Assembly (NCBI GenBank): GCA_003220055.1
Contig: QHRF01000082.1
Location: 1 to 43,461, forward strand
Source of the DNA: Verrucomicrobiota bacterium
Lineage (GTDB): Bacteria > Verrucomicrobiota > Verrucomicrobiia > Chthoniobacterales > UBA10450
Direction of reading: 5' to 3'
Length of the DNA: 43,461 bases
In this document: piece after piece, positions 17,425 to 26,822 of the stretch
Position numbering within the stretch: position 1 is the stretch's first letter
Layout: each line of letters opens with the position of its first letter
Position numbers and translations under genes: made by a program
The notes under the pieces: model-generated
The model's input: the letters and a program-made list of their open reading frames with translations, nothing else
Databases searched by the model: none
Told to the model about the DNA's origin: nothing

Positions 17425-20295
17425 TCACGCGATCGCGTCCGCGAGCAGCTCGGCCATGTGCTTTGGCCGGATGCTGCTGAGATCGACAATTTGATGCCGG
17501 CAACTCGTGCCGGATGCAATAACGACGTCGGCTTGTTGATTGTCGATCTTGCGCAGTAAATCGGCTGCAACTTGGCGTGATAATTCGTATTTTTCGGCGA
17601 GCGCGCCGAACGCGCCGGCCATTCCGCAGCATCCAGTATCGAGCAAAGCTGCTTTGCGTCCGGGTAATCGTTCTACGAGCCGCGCCATGAAGGCCGGATT
17701 CATCAGCGACTTGGCGTGACAATGGGGATGAATCGCGACGTTCGTTTCACGATGTTGAAACAAAACCGCGTCTGGATTTTGTTCGAGCAAATCGTCGACG
17801 AATTTTTCGAAGAGGAAGCAGCGTTCCGCAATCTTCTCTGCATTGTCGATCTTCAGCTCGCGATAATCTTCCACGAACATCGACCAGCACGATGGTTCGA
17901 GGAAAATAATCGGCGGAGCCGATTGTTGAGACGTTGAGGTCCAAGCCGGACTGGCATCGTTGAGAGGTTGAGAAGACATCAAGAGATTAACATTGTGGCG
18001 GCCGGCTTTCGCCGCAGCATCGAGATTGCCCTGACTGAACGCCGGCCGGCCGCAACATTTACGGTTTTGCAGTAGTTCAACCTCGAAGCCGAGCGCTTCG
18101 AGCACTTTCAAAGCTGCGATCCCAATATTCGGCTCGTGGTAACGAACAAAGGTGTCGTCCCACAGAATCACTTTACCGCGCGGCTGATCCGCTCCGTTTC
18201 GTTGTGAATTCCCGGCGAACCAGCGGTCGAAACGCGTTTGCGCGTAATGCGGAAGGGAACGCTTTGCTGAAATTCCGAGCGCTTTCTCCATCAAACCGCG
18301 GATGGGCGCATGGTCGAGAGTTGCGTTTGCCAGCCATGGAATGGTGCAACCGATTCGGCCTAACAAATCGACATTGCTGAAAAGACGCTCCCGGAGCGGC
18401 AAACCGTCGCGCCGGTGTCGCGCATAAAGCATTTCTGCTTTGAGCAACGCAAGATTCACGTTCGATGGACATTCGGGCGTGCAGCCTTTGCAGGAGAGAC
18501 AATTGCTGAGCGCGGCGTCCAGTTCCGCCGACTTCAACGGGTCGTGTCCGTTTCCGCGCAGCTCGAGCGAGCGCCGGATAATATTGGCGCGACCGCGCGT
18601 CGACATAACTTCGTCGCCAGTCGCGATGAATGTCGGGCACATGATCGGTGTATCTTTGCGGCAACCACCACACCCGTTGCATTGCTCGAGATTACCGATG
18701 AAGGATCGGTCCTTGAACGCAAAGGCGAGCCGCGGCTCGAATGGCAGCTCGATCGGTTTAACGAAGTTGTCGCGGAGGTGATTGTCGATTTTGTAGGCGA
18801 ACCCAAAAATTTTTCCGGGATTGAAAATGTTTTTAGGGTCGAACGTGCGCTTGATCTCGCGCATGATATTCAGGAGCGAATCGCCGAGTTGTTCTCGCAT
18901 GTACTCCGCGCGCGCGATGCCGACTCCGTGCTCGGCTGAGAGCGAACCTTTGAATTGGCGCACCAGCGCGGAAGTTTGATCGGCGACGAGGCGGAATTTT
19001 CGCAAATCGTCCGCGCTGTGGAGATCGAGAACGGGACGGACATGAAGCAAACCGCTCGCGGCGTGTCCGTAGTAACTCGCTTCCAGTCCGAGCGATTTCA
19101 TGATCGATTGCAAACCGCGGACGTAATCGGGTAATTGGGCGGGACGAACTGCGGCGTCCTCAATGAAGGCGACCGGTTTCGCCGGACCGACGCAACCGGT
19201 CAGAAGCGACAGGCCGGCCTTGCGCACCGACCAAACCAAATTCATTTCGTCTGCATCGCGGCAGATTTTCGTGCGCAGGCCGAGATTTCGCGACTGCAAG
19301 ATCGACAATCGCTCGGTGACGTCTTCGTAGAATTCGACGATCAAAATTGCTTCGCACGGTTGAGTGTCGAGCTCGAGCAAATCGCGCGCGGCTTGGAAAT
19401 GGAGTTGTCCTTTTGTCTGATCGAGCAACGGGCGATCGATGTGCTCGATTGCGGCCGGCTTGAGATCGATCAATGCGACGGTCGCTTGCATCGCGTCGCT
19501 GACGGATGCGAAAAAGATGAGAGCGAGCCCTTTCTTGCTTGGCAGTGGCGAGATTCTGAGCTCCGCCGAAAAAATCGCGGCGAGTGTCCCTTCGCTCCCG
19601 GCCAGAATTTCATTCAAGTTGTTTGGAGCGCGCGAAAATCGCTCGATGCCATAACCGGGCCAGCGCTTAAGTAATCCGGGAGGCCAGCGGTCAGACATTT
19701 CGGCGGTGTGCGCGCGCACAAGATTGTCAATCTTGCTTCGTTCGTCGCGCAATGATTGGTGTTGCGAACCAACAGTGACTACCCGGCCGTCCGCCAAAAC
19801 AATTTCGGTTGAAAGAACGTGATCGGCAGTCGTGCCGTAAACCGGAACGTGCGCACCGGAAGAATTGTTTGCGATCATGCCGCCGATGGTGGCACGCGAG
19901 CTGGTCGCGACGTCGGGGCCGAAACAAAATCCGTGTGGATTGAGAAACGCATTCAGCTGATCGAGCACGACACCGGCGCCGACGCGGACGCTGCGATTGT
20001 CGATTTTGAGATCATCGATCTTGCGATTGTGGCGCGAGAAATCGACGATTAATCCTTCGCCAACCGCGTTCCCGACCAGGCTTGTGCCGGCGCCGCGCGG
20101 TGTGACGGAAATGTTATCCTCGGCGGCGGCTCTGATAACGGCGCTCGCTTCTTGCGCGCTGGTTGGGAAGGCGACACCGAGGGGCTCGATTTGGTAAATC
20201 GAAGCGTCGGTGGCGTAAAGCTGGCGGGTGAGATTGTCGAAGCGCACATCGCAGCCGGAAGCGCGGATTCTGTGTTGAGCGGCGGCACTGGTCAC
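17425..20295 (-). CDS. FAD-linked oxidase/Fe-S fusion protein (D-lactate or 2-hydroxyacid dehydrogenase, YdiJ/GlcD-GlcF type)
   Basis: 956 residues. The N-terminal half is a GlcD-like flavoprotein: FAD-binding type 4 domain with PRGAGTSLVGNAVG (66-79) and GGMIANNSSGAH, then the FAD-oxidase C-terminal domain with SAEHGVGIAR and FDPKNIFNPGKIFG. The second half is GlcF-like: CNGCGGC and CLSCKGCTPECP provide two [4Fe-4S] sites, followed by two CCG cysteine-rich domains (NRKCCGRPAF and DTGCCGMAGAFG). This layout fits D-lactate/D-2-hydroxyacid dehydrogenases passing electrons to quinone or cytochrome c; the exact substrate cannot be read from sequence. GTG start at 20295. It stands alone and converges on the ACIII operon. 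Confidence 0.87.
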   Translation of the reverse strand: MTSAAAQHRIRASGCDVRFDNLTRQLYATDASIYQIEPLGVAFPTSAQEASAVIRAAAEDNISVTPRGAGTSLVGNAVGEGLIVDFSRHNRKIDDLKIDNRSVRVGAGVVLDQLNAFLNPHGFCFGPDVATSSRATIGGMIANNSSGAHVPVYGTTADHVLSTEIVLADGRVVTVGSQHQSLRDERSKIDNLVRAHTAEMSDRWPPGLLKRWPGYGIERFSRAPNNLNEILAGSEGTLAAIFSAELRISPLPSKKGLALIFFASVSDAMQATVALIDLKPAAIEHIDRPLLDQTKGQLHFQAARDLLELDTQPCEAILIVEFYEDVTERLSILQSRNLGLRTKICRDADEMNLVWSVRKAGLSLLTGCVGPAKPVAFIEDAAVRPAQLPDYVRGLQSIMKSLGLEASYYGHAASGLLHVRPVLDLHSADDLRKFRLVADQTSALVRQFKGSLSAEHGVGIARAEYMREQLGDSLLNIMREIKRTFDPKNIFNPGKIFGFAYKIDNHLRDNFVKPIELPFEPRLAFAFKDRSFIGNLEQCNGCGGCRKDTPIMCPTFIATGDEVMSTRGRANIIRRSLELRGNGHDPLKSAELDAALSNCLSCKGCTPECPSNVNLALLKAEMLYARHRRDGLPLRERLFSNVDLLGRIGCTIPWLANATLDHAPIRGLMEKALGISAKRSLPHYAQTRFDRWFAGNSQRNGADQPRGKVILWDDTFVRYHEPNIGIAALKVLEALGFEVELLQNRKCCGRPAFSQGNLDAAAKAGRHNVNLLMSSQPLNDASPAWTSTSQQSAPPIIFLEPSCWSMFVEDYRELKIDNAEKIAERCFLFEKFVDDLLEQNPDAVLFQHRETNVAIHPHCHAKSLMNPAFMARLVERLPGRKAALLDTGCCGMAGAFGALAEKYELSRQVAADLLRKIDNQQADVVIASGTSCRHQIVDLSSIRPKHMAELLADAIA

Positions 20296-20380
20296 TGGGA
20301 CTAATTTACCACAAGAACGATGGCCTGAGGGAGCGATGGCAAATGAAATGCTATGATTTTGGTCCGGCGGTGAACATTAC

Positions 20381-20716
20381 CTGAAAAGCAAGATTCGTTA
20401 CAACGGGCAAGAATATTCCAGCCCGGCAGAATTGCCGCCTGAGGTCCGCATCGCTTACGAAAAAGCGTTGCACGACGGCGCGGTGAAGAAAAGGTTCGTG
20501 TTTAACGGGGAACAGTTTGCCAATGAAGACGCGATGCCGGCGGACATTCGAAAGCTGTGCGATGACGTGATGGGCGTGATCGAGAACAATGGCGAGGTGA
20601 CAATTCCAAATGGGAAAAGATCCGAGCCGCTTCTAACCAAGCGAGAGCTAGCGGTCGTCGCCCTGTGTGCCGGCGGAATTGTTGCGCTAATTCTGGCGCG
20701 GCTGGCAATGAGCTAG
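20381..20716 (+). CDS. Small protein with duplicated motif and C-terminal membrane helix, non-AUG start likely
   Basis: About 111 residues if it begins at the CTG at 20381; the frame opens after a TGA at 20354-20356 and has no ATG or GTG before the conserved part. A TTG at 20432 would cut the first repeat. The protein has two similar units, RYNGQEYSSPAELPPEVR and VFNGEQFANEDAMPADIR, each NG-(QE/EQ)-(Y/F) followed by LP/MP-x-(E/D)-(V/I)-R, about 40 residues apart, and ends in a hydrophobic helix (ELAVVALCAGGIVALILARL). The function is unknown. It is divergent from the FAD/Fe-S gene (gap 85 bp) and convergent with dinB. Confidence 0.6.
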   Translation: MKSKIRYNGQEYSSPAELPPEVRIAYEKALHDGAVKKRFVFNGEQFANEDAMPADIRKLCDDVMGVIENNGEVTIPNGKRSEPLLTKRELAVVALCAGGIVALILARLAMS

Positions 20717-20780
20717 ACTGGCCGCCTTCGATCCGGGCCGAACTGGCATTAAAGCTACGGCGTGCCAGGGCGCCTTTCCC

Positions 20781-21857
20781 CTACAACAATGCCATCTGCA
20801 GTTCCGCTGCAGGAGTTTCGGCGAAACGCACTCCAACTCCGATCAGACGTACTTTTTTGCCGGTGCGCGCAAAAGCTTCCGTCAGCAAAGCGCGGAATCC
20901 AGCGAGAGAGGGCTCCAAACCAGCGCGTTCCGCCGTGGTCCGGCTGAAATCGGCAAATTTCAGTTTCACGAAAATCTTGTTCACCCGCCGACTGGTTTCT
21001 TTTTGGGCCAGATCGGCCATGAGCTCCTGATAAAGTTCGGCCAGGCGCTCCTCGCATTGTTCCAGCGTCTCGAGATCGCTCGGAAAAGTTTCTTCGGTGC
21101 TGAGCGATTTCCGCGGCCGGTCCGGTTCGACCGGTCGATCGTCAATTCCGCGACAAAGATCGAAGAGCTCGCTCCCAAATTTGCCGAAAAGATCGACCAG
21201 GTCCGGACGTGAGAAACGCTGAAGTTCTCCGCACGTTTTCACGCCCAGTTCCTCCAATCTCCGTTCGGTTTTTTCGCCGATGCCCCAGATCTCGCGCACA
21301 GGTAAATCTTGCATGAAACCCGGGACTTCGGCCGCAGCCACTTCCAACTGCCCATTGGGTTTTCGCATCGCGCTGGCGATTTTTGCGATCAACTTGTTTG
21401 GCCCGATGCCGGCCGACGAAGTCAGTTTCGTTTTTTGAAAAATCAAATCGCGAATCACCTGGGCAAGCGGTCCGGGCGCGCCCGGATGCGCGGTCACGTC
21501 GAGATAAGCTTCATCGAGCGAAAGTGGCTCCACCAATGGACTGAAGCGGTGCAGGATTTCCCGGACGACGGCGGCTTCGCGCCGATAAACATCGAAGCGC
21601 GTGGGCAACACGATCAAATTCGGACAACGTTGCAGTGCCATGAAGGTTGGCATTGCCGAGTGCACGCCAAATTTGCGCGCTTCGTAATTGCATGTGGTCA
21701 GGACGCCGCGGCGATCGCGCGCGCCACCGACCCCAACCGGTTTTCCACGCAAAGCCGGCCGGTCGCGCACTTCGATCGCCGCGTAAAAGCAGTCCATGTC
21801 GAGATGAATGATCGCGCGGGATGTGGCATCCGTGGTCACGCGCCAAGGTAGCTTCAA
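20781..21857 (-). CDS. dinB: DNA polymerase IV (Y-family translesion polymerase)
   Basis: 358 residues from a TTG at 21857; a GTG at 21839 is an alternative start. Y-family features: IIHLDMDCFYAAIEVRD with the first catalytic acidic residues, VLTTCNYEARKFGVHSAMP, EPLSLDEAYLDVT with the DE catalytic pair, SSAGIGPNKLIAKIASAMRKPNG, and a helix-hairpin-helix stretch (VREIWGIGEKTERRLEELGVKT). The C-terminal little-finger domain follows, with GVGVRFAE near the end. The protein bypasses DNA lesions with low fidelity. No beta-clamp peptide or LexA box stands out. It is a single gene. Confidence 0.93.
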   Translation of the reverse strand: MKLPWRVTTDATSRAIIHLDMDCFYAAIEVRDRPALRGKPVGVGGARDRRGVLTTCNYEARKFGVHSAMPTFMALQRCPNLIVLPTRFDVYRREAAVVREILHRFSPLVEPLSLDEAYLDVTAHPGAPGPLAQVIRDLIFQKTKLTSSAGIGPNKLIAKIASAMRKPNGQLEVAAAEVPGFMQDLPVREIWGIGEKTERRLEELGVKTCGELQRFSRPDLVDLFGKFGSELFDLCRGIDDRPVEPDRPRKSLSTEETFPSDLETLEQCEERLAELYQELMADLAQKETSRRVNKIFVKLKFADFSRTTAERAGLEPSLAGFRALLTEAFARTGKKVRLIGVGVRFAETPAAELQMALL

Positions 21858-21947
21858 AACATGGCAATCTCATGTGGGCTGCGCTCAGGTTTGGATTGAC
21901 GGGAAAAATTGGAATCGATAAAAGGATTTGGCTCCCACCTGCAGGCC

Positions 21948-22784
21948 ATGTCTCTCATCCCGAGCGAATCGTACAGTTTCCCCGATCATTTTACGCGTAC
22001 GGTTGTTCCTTCACGCAAACCGAAGAATGAGGCGGCCGAACCGGTTCCGCTCGAGACAAGGCGAAAAAGGTCTGCAGTTGTGCCACTTCCTGATCCGGAA
22101 GTGCGGCCGCCCACAGCTCCGCAGATAAATCCTGAACCGATCCGCAGCAAAATACCTGTTGCGGTGCCGAATCCCGCGCTGCGTCGAGTGAGCGCGCCAC
22201 CGCGACGGATCCCAGACGCACCAGTCAGGAAAATGCCGCTTCCGCCAACTTTGAAACCAAAAGTTTGCTGGAACACACGCGCGCCGGCAATGGATCATCC
22301 TTCGCTGACTTCAGAAAACGGCACTGCGTCTGTGGCGCCAATTATGGCGGCGCGAAACTTAATTTCAATGAATCCGACCAGAGTCGCGCGTTCGGCGCGC
22401 GTCATGCCACCGCCTCAAGCGAGCGTGGTTCAGAATTTCGCTCCGGGGCCCCTGCTGGAACCGATTGCGCCGGCTTCCAATCCGCAAGCAGACTTTTTCG
22501 CGACGCTTGCGCGAACCCGCGAGATCGCGATGCTTGCGCAAACCCGCGAGACCGCTTGGTCGAACCAGCGGCAGAAGATGAAATTCCGTCGATTTATTGT
22601 CTGCGAAAGCGCGGCCCTGGGCGCCCTGCTGGCACTCGCGATTATTGGATTGTCGTTTCATCCCACTAATGCCGCTGTGGTTTGGATCATAAATATTTCT
22701 GCGATTGCTTCGGCGGTTACCGCTGCCCTGATTCCAATCATCTTTTACGCGCTTACGCCAGCGCTGCCGGAGATCGAGCGCTAG
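21948..22784 (+). CDS. Proline-rich protein with two C-terminal membrane helices, function unknown
   Basis: 278 residues from the ATG at 21948; the frame is open from a TTG at 21909. Residues ~10-190 are disordered, rich in Pro, Arg and Ala. Two near-identical units of about 8 residues follow (LARTREIAM, LAQTRETAW; about 192-210). The C-terminus has two helices (SAALGALLALAIIGLSF and NISAIASAVTAALIPIIFYA) with a short loop. This suggests a tail-anchored protein whose basic disordered part faces the cytoplasm. I recognise no family. The neighbours (dinB, histidine phosphatase) do not suggest a role. Confidence 0.62.
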   Translation: MSLIPSESYSFPDHFTRTVVPSRKPKNEAAEPVPLETRRKRSAVVPLPDPEVRPPTAPQINPEPIRSKIPVAVPNPALRRVSAPPRRIPDAPVRKMPLPPTLKPKVCWNTRAPAMDHPSLTSENGTASVAPIMAARNLISMNPTRVARSARVMPPPQASVVQNFAPGPLLEPIAPASNPQADFFATLARTREIAMLAQTRETAWSNQRQKMKFRRFIVCESAALGALLALAIIGLSFHPTNAAVVWIINISAIASAVTAALIPIIFYALTPALPEIER

Positions 22785-22868
22785 CCACTCGACGCCGCTC
22801 TCGCAAGATCGACCTCTAACCGGCAGGATTGCCTTTTCGCGGAATTTACGCCATGACGGTCAGCGAAT

Positions 22869-23561
22869 ATGAAGCAGGCGGTAACGCGAGTCTTCATGGT
22901 GCGCCATGGCGCGACCGTATTGAGCGCTGAAGATCGCTTTGCCGGCGCGACGGACGTAGCGCTGTCCGACGAAGGCCGCGAGCAAACCCGCCGTCTGGCC
23001 GATCGTCTCAGTCACGAAAAAATCATGGCTATCTATGCGTCGCCCTTGGGCCGCACCGTCGAAACGGCAAGCATTCTGGCGGCGCCGCACAAACTCGAGG
23101 TTCAGACGCGTGACGGGTTTCGTGAAATTAACCACGGACGCTGGGAGCAAATGACGCGTCGCGAAGTGGAAGAGAAGTTTCCCGAGGAAGCGGCCGAATG
23201 GGAAAAGGACCCGTACACTTTTGCGCCGCTCGGCGGCGAAAGTGGTTTGGCCGTGACCGCCCGGGCACTTCCGGCGCTGATCGAGCTCGTCCGAGATCAT
23301 CCGGGCGAAAATATTCTGGTGGTGTCGCACAAGGCGACTATTCGGCTGCTACTGAGCTCGCTGCTCGGGTTCGATCCGCGCCGTTATCGCGACAATCTCG
23401 ATCAGAAACCGGCTGCTCTGAACATTGTCGATTTTCGCGATGCCACGCGGGCGCGCTTAACTTTATTCAACGATACTTCGCATTACGATAAGGACGGAAG
23501 CGCGATTCCCGAAATTCCGGAATCGCGTCTGTCGAAATGGTGGAATGCGCGCGGCGCGTAG
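22869..23561 (+). CDS. Histidine phosphatase family protein (phosphoglycerate mutase-like)
   Basis: 230 residues. The RHG catalytic motif lies at 12-14 (FMVRHGATVLSAEDRFAG), then ALSDEGREQTRRLADRL, YASPLGRTVETA, the acid residue in FREINHGRWE, and the second catalytic histidine in LVVSHKATIRLLL. Here the common SHGG is SHKA, a variant seen in this superfamily that keeps the histidine. Length and motifs fit cobC/gpmB-type phosphatases; the substrate cannot be given. It ends 14 bp before the convergent sulfatase. Confidence 0.85.
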   Translation: MKQAVTRVFMVRHGATVLSAEDRFAGATDVALSDEGREQTRRLADRLSHEKIMAIYASPLGRTVETASILAAPHKLEVQTRDGFREINHGRWEQMTRREVEEKFPEEAAEWEKDPYTFAPLGGESGLAVTARALPALIELVRDHPGENILVVSHKATIRLLLSSLLGFDPRRYRDNLDQKPAALNIVDFRDATRARLTLFNDTSHYDKDGSAIPEIPESRLSKWWNARGA

Positions 23562-23575
23562 CGCATTCGATGGGC

Positions 23576-24952
23576 TCACACGTTCTCTGTTTGCTTTCTT
23601 CGGTCGAGAAGCTTGCTCTTAAGTTCCGCGATTACTGCTTCGGACTGTTTCTGACCGATCAGGTCGTCCATTTCACGAGGATCTTTTTTGACATCGAACA
23701 AGCGATACGGCTCGCCATCGCGGTTCAGCATCAGTTTCCAGTCGCGATCGAGATACATCATTTCGAGTGCGAATTCTGAAATGGCAAACTGCCGGCGCTC
23801 GATGTTTGGATCTTGAAAGAGGGGAGCCAATGACTGCGCGAAGTGGGTATAACTGATTTTTGCTCCGGCGAAGTCGGTCAAAGTCGGGCCCGCGTCAAAC
23901 AATTCGACTGGAGATTCGATTATTTTTCCAGCGAGCGACGATCCTTTCAGTTCCGGCTTTCGCACGATCAACGGAATGCGCACCGCGGGATTCAAAAAAT
24001 TCGATTTATGGATCAAATCGTAATCGCCGTTCATCTCCCCGTGGTCGGAAGTGAACAAGATGATAGTCCTGTCCCATTCTCCTCGGGTTTCAATCTCCTT
24101 GAGAATTTTTCCGATCTGATCGTCGATCAAGGTCACTTTTCCTGCGTAACTGGCGCGCAGCTCTCGCGCATTGCCGATCCTGCCTGGCGATTCAGCGAAC
24201 TTTTGATCTAGTTCTCCCTTGGGACCGTGATCTCGAACTCGAGGTCGTTTGACCGGGTCCGGCATGTGGTCCGGGCGGTAGATACTGGCGTAAGGCTCCG
24301 GTGTGTCCCATGGCTCATGGGGTCCGCCGAAACTGACCCAGCAGAACCACGGTTGCGGTCGATTGTAATTGTGAAGGTAATTTTTCGCCTGCTGACCGAC
24401 ATAAACATCGTAATACTCCGCCAACGGAAGTGGCGACGGCCGAACCAGCGTCTTATTTTTTCCAACGCGTTCATTGATATCTTTCCGAAACGCCTCGAGC
24501 AGGCCTAACGACTCCCAACGCGCCGTCATATGACAAATGGTGTCGACGCTGGCGCGCGGTCCCCTGATTTCATCGACATCGTCGAGGCCGTAAGAATTCA
24601 GAACGTGCTCAAAGTTGCGGATGTCCGGCCCGCGCCGATGCAAGGCTGCTTTTCCGAACAAGCTCGTTCGGTAGCCCTCATTGCGGATTGCAGCCATCCA
24701 AGTCGGGGTTCCTTCCGGCAATTCGAATGGGCAATTATCCCAGACGCCGGTGTTATGAGGATAACGCCCGGTCGCGAGTGAGACCCGTGCTGGAAGGCAG
24801 ACCGGCGAATTAGTTACGCAATTCGAAAATCGAACGCCCTCGTTCGCGATCCGATCGATATTTGGAGTTTTGACCCAGTTTCCAGTGCAGCCCAAGGCGT
24901 CGGCGCGGAGCTGGTCGCACATGATAAATAAGATGTTGGGCCTAGTCTTCAT
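23576..24952 (-). CDS. Type I sulfatase
   Basis: 458 residues. N-terminal RPNILFIMCDQLRADALG gives the metal-binding aspartates, and VCLPARVSLATGRYPHNTG holds the CxPxR sulfatase signature (C52), whose cysteine is turned into formylglycine by a maturase. ILFTSDHGEMNGDYDLIHK carries the second metal-binding DH pair. Length and motifs fit bacterial aryl/choline/carbohydrate sulfatases. No signal peptide is visible, so it may act in the cytoplasm. It is the last gene of a three-gene leftward operon and overlaps the sulfotransferase gene by 4 bp. The pairing with sulfotransferases suggests turnover of a sulfated glycan or small sulfate ester. Confidence 0.9.
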   Translation of the reverse strand: MKTRPNILFIMCDQLRADALGCTGNWVKTPNIDRIANEGVRFSNCVTNSPVCLPARVSLATGRYPHNTGVWDNCPFELPEGTPTWMAAIRNEGYRTSLFGKAALHRRGPDIRNFEHVLNSYGLDDVDEIRGPRASVDTICHMTARWESLGLLEAFRKDINERVGKNKTLVRPSPLPLAEYYDVYVGQQAKNYLHNYNRPQPWFCWVSFGGPHEPWDTPEPYASIYRPDHMPDPVKRPRVRDHGPKGELDQKFAESPGRIGNARELRASYAGKVTLIDDQIGKILKEIETRGEWDRTIILFTSDHGEMNGDYDLIHKSNFLNPAVRIPLIVRKPELKGSSLAGKIIESPVELFDAGPTLTDFAGAKISYTHFAQSLAPLFQDPNIERRQFAISEFALEMMYLDRDWKLMLNRDGEPYRLFDVKKDPREMDDLIGQKQSEAVIAELKSKLLDRRKQTENV

Positions 24953-26022
24953 CGACGGGCGCCTGATTTGAAAAGCGACCGGAAACGGTCACGCCAATTG
25001 CGCCGCGCGTAAATAGCGTCCGCCAATTTTCGAAAAGAAAGGTAGGATTGAGACGCGTAGAGCTGGTGCAGATCGCAGTAAGAGCCCGACTCGGTCCTGA
25101 TATCCAATCGCAGCGGCGATGCAGTTTCCGGGCGCCCGAATGCTGCCATCAACCGATGGTTGGATGCTTCGAAGCGATTGCGCAGTCGCGCGAGATCTGC
25201 GTCGCTCAGAAGACTGCGAGTTTCGCGAAGCCTGAGCCGCCGCGAAGCTTTTTCACTTGCCGCTCGGCGACGCAGAAAATCCGAGTAATCAATTGGCGTT
25301 TTCAGATCGAGCAGATAGGCCAGCTCGTAAACATTGAGCGATACCTGAGCGCGGTCGATGTCGATCAAATCGGGAATGGTTTCAAGTCCGGCAGCAGCGA
25401 TGAAGGCGCCGAACACATCGGAGGCGGCTTCATCATAGAACACGATCTTGCAATTTCCGAAGGCAGCGCGCCACGCCTCGTAATGAGCGAACCAATCGGG
25501 ACGGCACAACCGTTCGCCGTCCGTGTCACAAAGGCGGGCGACGAAGGTGCTGATGTCTTCGTGGATCTCGTTCACCTTCACCATCTGATTGAAGTAGGAA
25601 TCGATCCAACGATCTTGTCGCCGCACAAAAAGGACAACCACGCACGGCACAGTTTTCGGGAGCAGATCGTGAAGCCGGCGCGCGTGATTTGGTCGAAAAT
25701 TCTCGGCTGAGAGCACGACTGATTCCGAATCCGGCCGCCAATCTTGGAGGAGTTCGGTCACAAGCCGGGCTGGGTCCAGCGCGCTGACATCGATTTGCGG
25801 GAAAGCACGCTGGAACGTGAGCGACGGCCGTCGACTCAAGGCTGTCGCCAAAAGTTTCGCGTTGCCCGCCATTTCGGCGACAACAGGAAGAACGGGCAGG
25901 TAAATACCGTGTTTTCGCAGATGGCTCGGGTCAGCACGGAGCCGGCGTTGAAGATAAGTCGAGGCCGTCTTGGGAGCGCCGACGTGAAGAACAATCCGCG
26001 GACTGTTCGCCGTCGCCATCAC
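24949..26022 (-). CDS. Sulfotransferase-like protein
   Basis: 357 residues. The start has the P-loop-like PAPS-binding segment IVLHVGAPKTASTYLQRRL (the 5'-phosphosulfate loop of sulfotransferases usually reads PKTGTT/S). VVLFVRRQDRWIDSYFNQMV at about 130-150 matches the 3'-phosphate-binding RxxxxxxxSxY pattern. It probably moves sulfate from PAPS to a sugar or other acceptor; the acceptor is unknown. It overlaps both neighbours by ATGA, the glycosyltransferase upstream (26019-26022) and the sulfatase downstream, so all three are probably translated together. An alternative is another PAPS-binding family of unknown use. Confidence 0.78.
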   Translation of the reverse strand: MMATANSPRIVLHVGAPKTASTYLQRRLRADPSHLRKHGIYLPVLPVVAEMAGNAKLLATALSRRPSLTFQRAFPQIDVSALDPARLVTELLQDWRPDSESVVLSAENFRPNHARRLHDLLPKTVPCVVVLFVRRQDRWIDSYFNQMVKVNEIHEDISTFVARLCDTDGERLCRPDWFAHYEAWRAAFGNCKIVFYDEAASDVFGAFIAAAGLETIPDLIDIDRAQVSLNVYELAYLLDLKTPIDYSDFLRRRAASEKASRRLRLRETRSLLSDADLARLRNRFEASNHRLMAAFGRPETASPLRLDIRTESGSYCDLHQLYASQSYLSFRKLADAIYARRNWRDRFRSLFKSGARR

Positions 26023-26762
26023 AGCGGGACCTTCACTGCCTTGACCAGTTTGCCCTTCTCGTATCGGTGGAGGTAGCCTTTTTCGAGAGAAGCAGCATTT
26101 GGTGGCAACGGCTCATAGGAATGCCAGATCCGAATCGAGCCGCTGATTAACTCGCCGAAGGCTCGATAATTAAAACTTGGAGACAACGTGTAGGGATTGA
26201 AACCCTGAAGCTCTATCGCCAGCGAAAGATACGTTTGGTCGCTCCAGACTTGGTCGCGATACTTTTTCGCCAAGGCCAGGGTCGATTTGAACACGGCTTG
26301 CACGTCCGGTCGACGCGGTGCACAAAAGATCACTCCCGAATTGTAAATGATTTGGCCTAGTGGTGTGACTCCCTCTTTTAACATGACTTGGCGGAAGTCC
26401 CGAAAATCTGCGAGCGAGTAATGAGGCGCGGGCACCATTGCAATTCCGTGGTTCTCAGCTTTTTCAAATCCGAGCGATACATCGCCGATCACGCGCGTAT
26501 CGGCATCCAGGAGCAAGGCCGTCTCTATTTGCTCCGGGAGACAAAGGAAGAGCTCGGTTTTCCGCGCCTTGCCCGAAAGCTGCGAATCGTGTCGCACAAC
26601 TTCTATGCCCGCCGGTAAACGGCCGACATCGGTCGCAGTATCGGTGATCAGGAATATCGGATACGGCGGTAGCCGGCTTTCGCGAACGCAATGGGTCACC
26701 AGATCGATGTATTTGGCGCCCCAACCGAAAAAGATGATCGCGCGGTTGTTCTTCATCGACAT
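26019..26762 (-). CDS. Glycosyltransferase-like protein (GT-A fold, DxD motif)
   Basis: 247 residues. N-terminal RAIIFFGWGAKYIDL and YPIFLITDTATD look like a Rossmann-type nucleotide-sugar domain, and ALLLDADTRVIGD (86-88 DAD) is the metal/sugar-nucleotide DxD of GT8-like enzymes. IIYNSGVIFCAP resembles the later NSG motif. It is short for a GT8 enzyme, and no membrane segment is present. It is the first gene of the glycosyltransferase-sulfotransferase-sulfatase operon. It starts at 26762, or a second Met at 26756, divergent from the second sulfotransferase with ~60 bp between the starts. Confidence 0.75.
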   Translation of the reverse strand: MSMKNNRAIIFFGWGAKYIDLVTHCVRESRLPPYPIFLITDTATDVGRLPAGIEVVRHDSQLSGKARKTELFLCLPEQIETALLLDADTRVIGDVSLGFEKAENHGIAMVPAPHYSLADFRDFRQVMLKEGVTPLGQIIYNSGVIFCAPRRPDVQAVFKSTLALAKKYRDQVWSDQTYLSLAIELQGFNPYTLSPSFNYRAFGELISGSIRIWHSYEPLPPNAASLEKGYLHRYEKGKLVKAVKVPL

Positions 26763-26822
26763 CCGGAAATTGCCGGCAGCGGAGGATATTGCTCATCAGC
26801 GTTCGCCGTGGCAAGTGTCGGG

